From: DASWHD01 sp036393335
GTDB taxonomy: Bacteria > CG2-30-53-67 > CG2-30-70-394
Direction: 5' to 3'
NCBI GenBank assembly: GCA_036393335.1
Contig: DASWHD010000172.1
Coordinates: forward strand, 1-7,319
DNA length: 7,319 nucleotides
The position numbers and the translations under genes were made by a program. Every line of letters begins with the position of its first letter. Positions within the stretch are counted from its first letter, which is position 1. Positions 6,136-7,319 of this stretch are shown in pieces. Under the pieces are notes generated by a model. That model was not told where the DNA came from. It did no database searches and worked only from the letters and a program-made list of their open reading frames with translations.

Positions 6136-6141
6136 TATAAT
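6136..6141 (+). promoter_or_regulatory. Candidate -10 element TATAAT for the radical SAM gene
   Basis: A perfect TATAAT stands out in GC-rich DNA 44 bp before ATG 6186. No good TTGACA lies 16-18 bp upstream (GGCCAA at 6114-6119 is poor), so an activator may be needed. A start near 6148 would put the upstream in-frame ATG at 6144 outside the transcript, which supports the start at 6186. The rest of 5931-6185 holds a direct repeat of AACAACGATG (5999-6008, 6013-6022) and no gene I can support. Confidence 0.5.
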
Positions 6142-6185
6142 TTGTGCTTTGCAGCGTAAGATTGTCACTGCGGTATCATTTCGTC

Positions 6186-7304
6186 ATGTGTCCTGCTTCA
6201 GCGACCACTCCTCTGGAGTCCACAATCCCCAGTGTGGTGTCTACCCACTACTGGCATAGACTCGAAGACGGCCGCATTCAGTGTGACGTCTGTCCGCGCG
6301 CCTGTCGTCTACACGAAGGGCAGCGGGGCCTTTGTTTTGTCAGGGCGCGGCAGCAGGATCAGATTGTCCTGACCACCTACGGCCGGTCCAGCGGCTTTTG
6401 CATCGACCCAATCGAGAAGAAGCCCCTCAACCATTTCCTGCCGGGCACCCCGGTGCTTTCCTTCGGTACCGCCGGCTGCAACTTGGCGTGCAAGTTCTGC
6501 CAGAACTGGGACATGAGCAAGTCCCGGGAGATGGATACCTTGGCCGATGCCGCAAGTCCTGAGGCCCTCGCCGCGGCAGCGGAGAGGATGGGCTGCCGCA
6601 GTGTCGCGTACACCTACAACGACCCGGTGATCTTCATGGAATACGCCATCGACGTAGCCCACGCCTGCCACGAGCGAGGCATCAAATCGGTGGCGGTGAC
6701 CGCCGGCTACATGTGCGACGAGCCGCGGGTCGAGCTCTACCGTGCCATGGATGCGGCCAACGTGGACCTCAAGGCGTTCACCGAGCGCTTTTACAAAAAG
6801 ATCTCTGGCGGCAGTCTCCGCCCGGTCCTGGATACCCTCACGTACTTGCAGCACGAGACCGATGTCTGGTTCGAGATCACCAACCTGTTGATCCCCGGCG
6901 AAAACGACTCGGACGGCGAGATCGACGAGATGACCCACTGGGTGGTAGAAAACCTGGGGCCGGACGTCCCCATGCACTTCACCGCCTTCCATCCGGACTG
7001 GAAGATGCGTGACCATCCACCCACACCGCCTGCGACCCTCACCCGCGCACGGCAGATAGCCATCCGTAACGGCGTCCGGTACGCGTATACCGGCAATGTC
7101 CACGACCAGGCGGGCGGTAGCACCTATTGCCATCACTGCGGTGAGGTCTTGATCGGACGCGACTGGTACCTCCTTTCCACCTGGAATCTCACCGACGACG
7201 GCCACTGCCGTTTCTGCGGCGCCTGCTGCCCCGGCGTCTTCGAGGGACGGCCGGGGACCTGGGGTCCCCGGCGCCAGCCCGTCTGGCTGGGTGAAGAGCC
7301 TTGA
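6186..7304 (+). CDS. amrS: AmmeMemoRadiSam-system radical SAM enzyme
   Basis: This 372-residue protein resembles the radical SAM member of the AmmeMemoRadiSam set, often loosely annotated as a pyruvate formate-lyase activase-like protein. The order is: an N-terminal Cys cluster CDVCPRAC (33-40) plus C50 in RGLCFVR; the radical SAM motif CNLACKFC (98-105: C98, C102, C105) that binds the [4Fe-4S] cluster cleaving SAM; TYNDP (143-147) and VDLKAF (193-198) in the barrel; and a Cys-rich C-terminus (C315, C318, C341, C344, C347, C348) that may bind zinc or another cluster. The pathway and substrate of this family are not established. The ATG at 6186 has no clear Shine-Dalgarno. The ATG at 6144 is an alternative but overlaps the likely transcription start, and GTG at 6234 or 6237 would fit a shorter form. 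Neither partner (AMMECR1 or Memo) lies inside the window. The low-potential ferredoxin gene diverges from it. Confidence 0.9.
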   Translation: MCPASATTPLESTIPSVVSTHYWHRLEDGRIQCDVCPRACRLHEGQRGLCFVRARQQDQIVLTTYGRSSGFCIDPIEKKPLNHFLPGTPVLSFGTAGCNLACKFCQNWDMSKSREMDTLADAASPEALAAAAERMGCRSVAYTYNDPVIFMEYAIDVAHACHERGIKSVAVTAGYMCDEPRVELYRAMDAANVDLKAFTERFYKKISGGSLRPVLDTLTYLQHETDVWFEITNLLIPGENDSDGEIDEMTHWVVENLGPDVPMHFTAFHPDWKMRDHPPTPPATLTRARQIAIRNGVRYAYTGNVHDQAGGSTYCHHCGEVLIGRDWYLLSTWNLTDDGHCRFCGACCPGVFEGRPGTWGPRRQPVWLGEEP

Positions 7305-7319
7305 GTGCCTCGCAACCTC

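Noticed and set aside
6144..6185. Upstream ATG at 6144 as the radical SAM gene start
   Set aside because: It lies only 2 bp beyond TATAAT, so before or at the expected transcript start. The extra 14 residues show no similarity to the family N-terminus.

Overview
The window is GC-rich bacterial DNA (about 70% G+C in hand-counted lines of the ppc gene) with five confidently coding genes and one probable small membrane protein. Methionyl-tRNA formyltransferase, PEP carboxylase and an Azotobacter FdI-type 7Fe ferredoxin all look proteobacterial. Together with paired REP-like palindromes, they suggest a GC-rich gammaproteobacterium, possibly a sulfur-oxidising or phototrophic Chromatiales-type organism. 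That lineage is an inference, not something the sequence proves.

Layout, left to right. Positions 1-201 hold no gene, only near-perfect short hairpins, and lie downstream of fmt. Positions 202-1131 (-) are fmt. Positions 1132-1599 contain no gene. Within them a perfect 23-bp inverted repeat bounds a 234-bp MITE-like segment (1357-1590), and that segment encloses a REP-like inverted pair with extra hairpins (1427-1514). The right end of the segment runs into the Shine-Dalgarno of a 128-residue, two-helix membrane protein (1600-1986, +). Next comes ppc (2050-4758, +). ppc converges on a short-chain dehydrogenase/reductase gene (4858-5595, -), and the 99-bp gap between them is mostly a second REP-like inverted pair. 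The SDR gene lies 17 nt downstream of fdxA (5613-5930, -), probably as one transcription unit. A 255-bp divergent intergenic region with a perfect TATAAT separates fdxA from a radical SAM gene of the AmmeMemoRadiSam type (6186-7304, +).

How the genes relate. fmt serves translation initiation and stands apart from its usual partners def and rsmB. ppc makes oxaloacetate anaplerotically. The ferredoxin next to a radical SAM enzyme is a plausible electron donor and acceptor pair, but only by position. The SDR has kept its NAD(P)-binding signature and the active-site Lys and Asn, but has His where the catalytic Tyr should be.

The most interesting signals are three: the two matching REP-like pairs (same outward-facing heads, same inward GCGA tails, spacers of 39 and 37 nt), the nested MITE-like segment, and the Tyr-to-His change in the SDR. 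I found no convincing new multi-gene system, and no tRNA, rRNA, CRISPR array or transposase gene.
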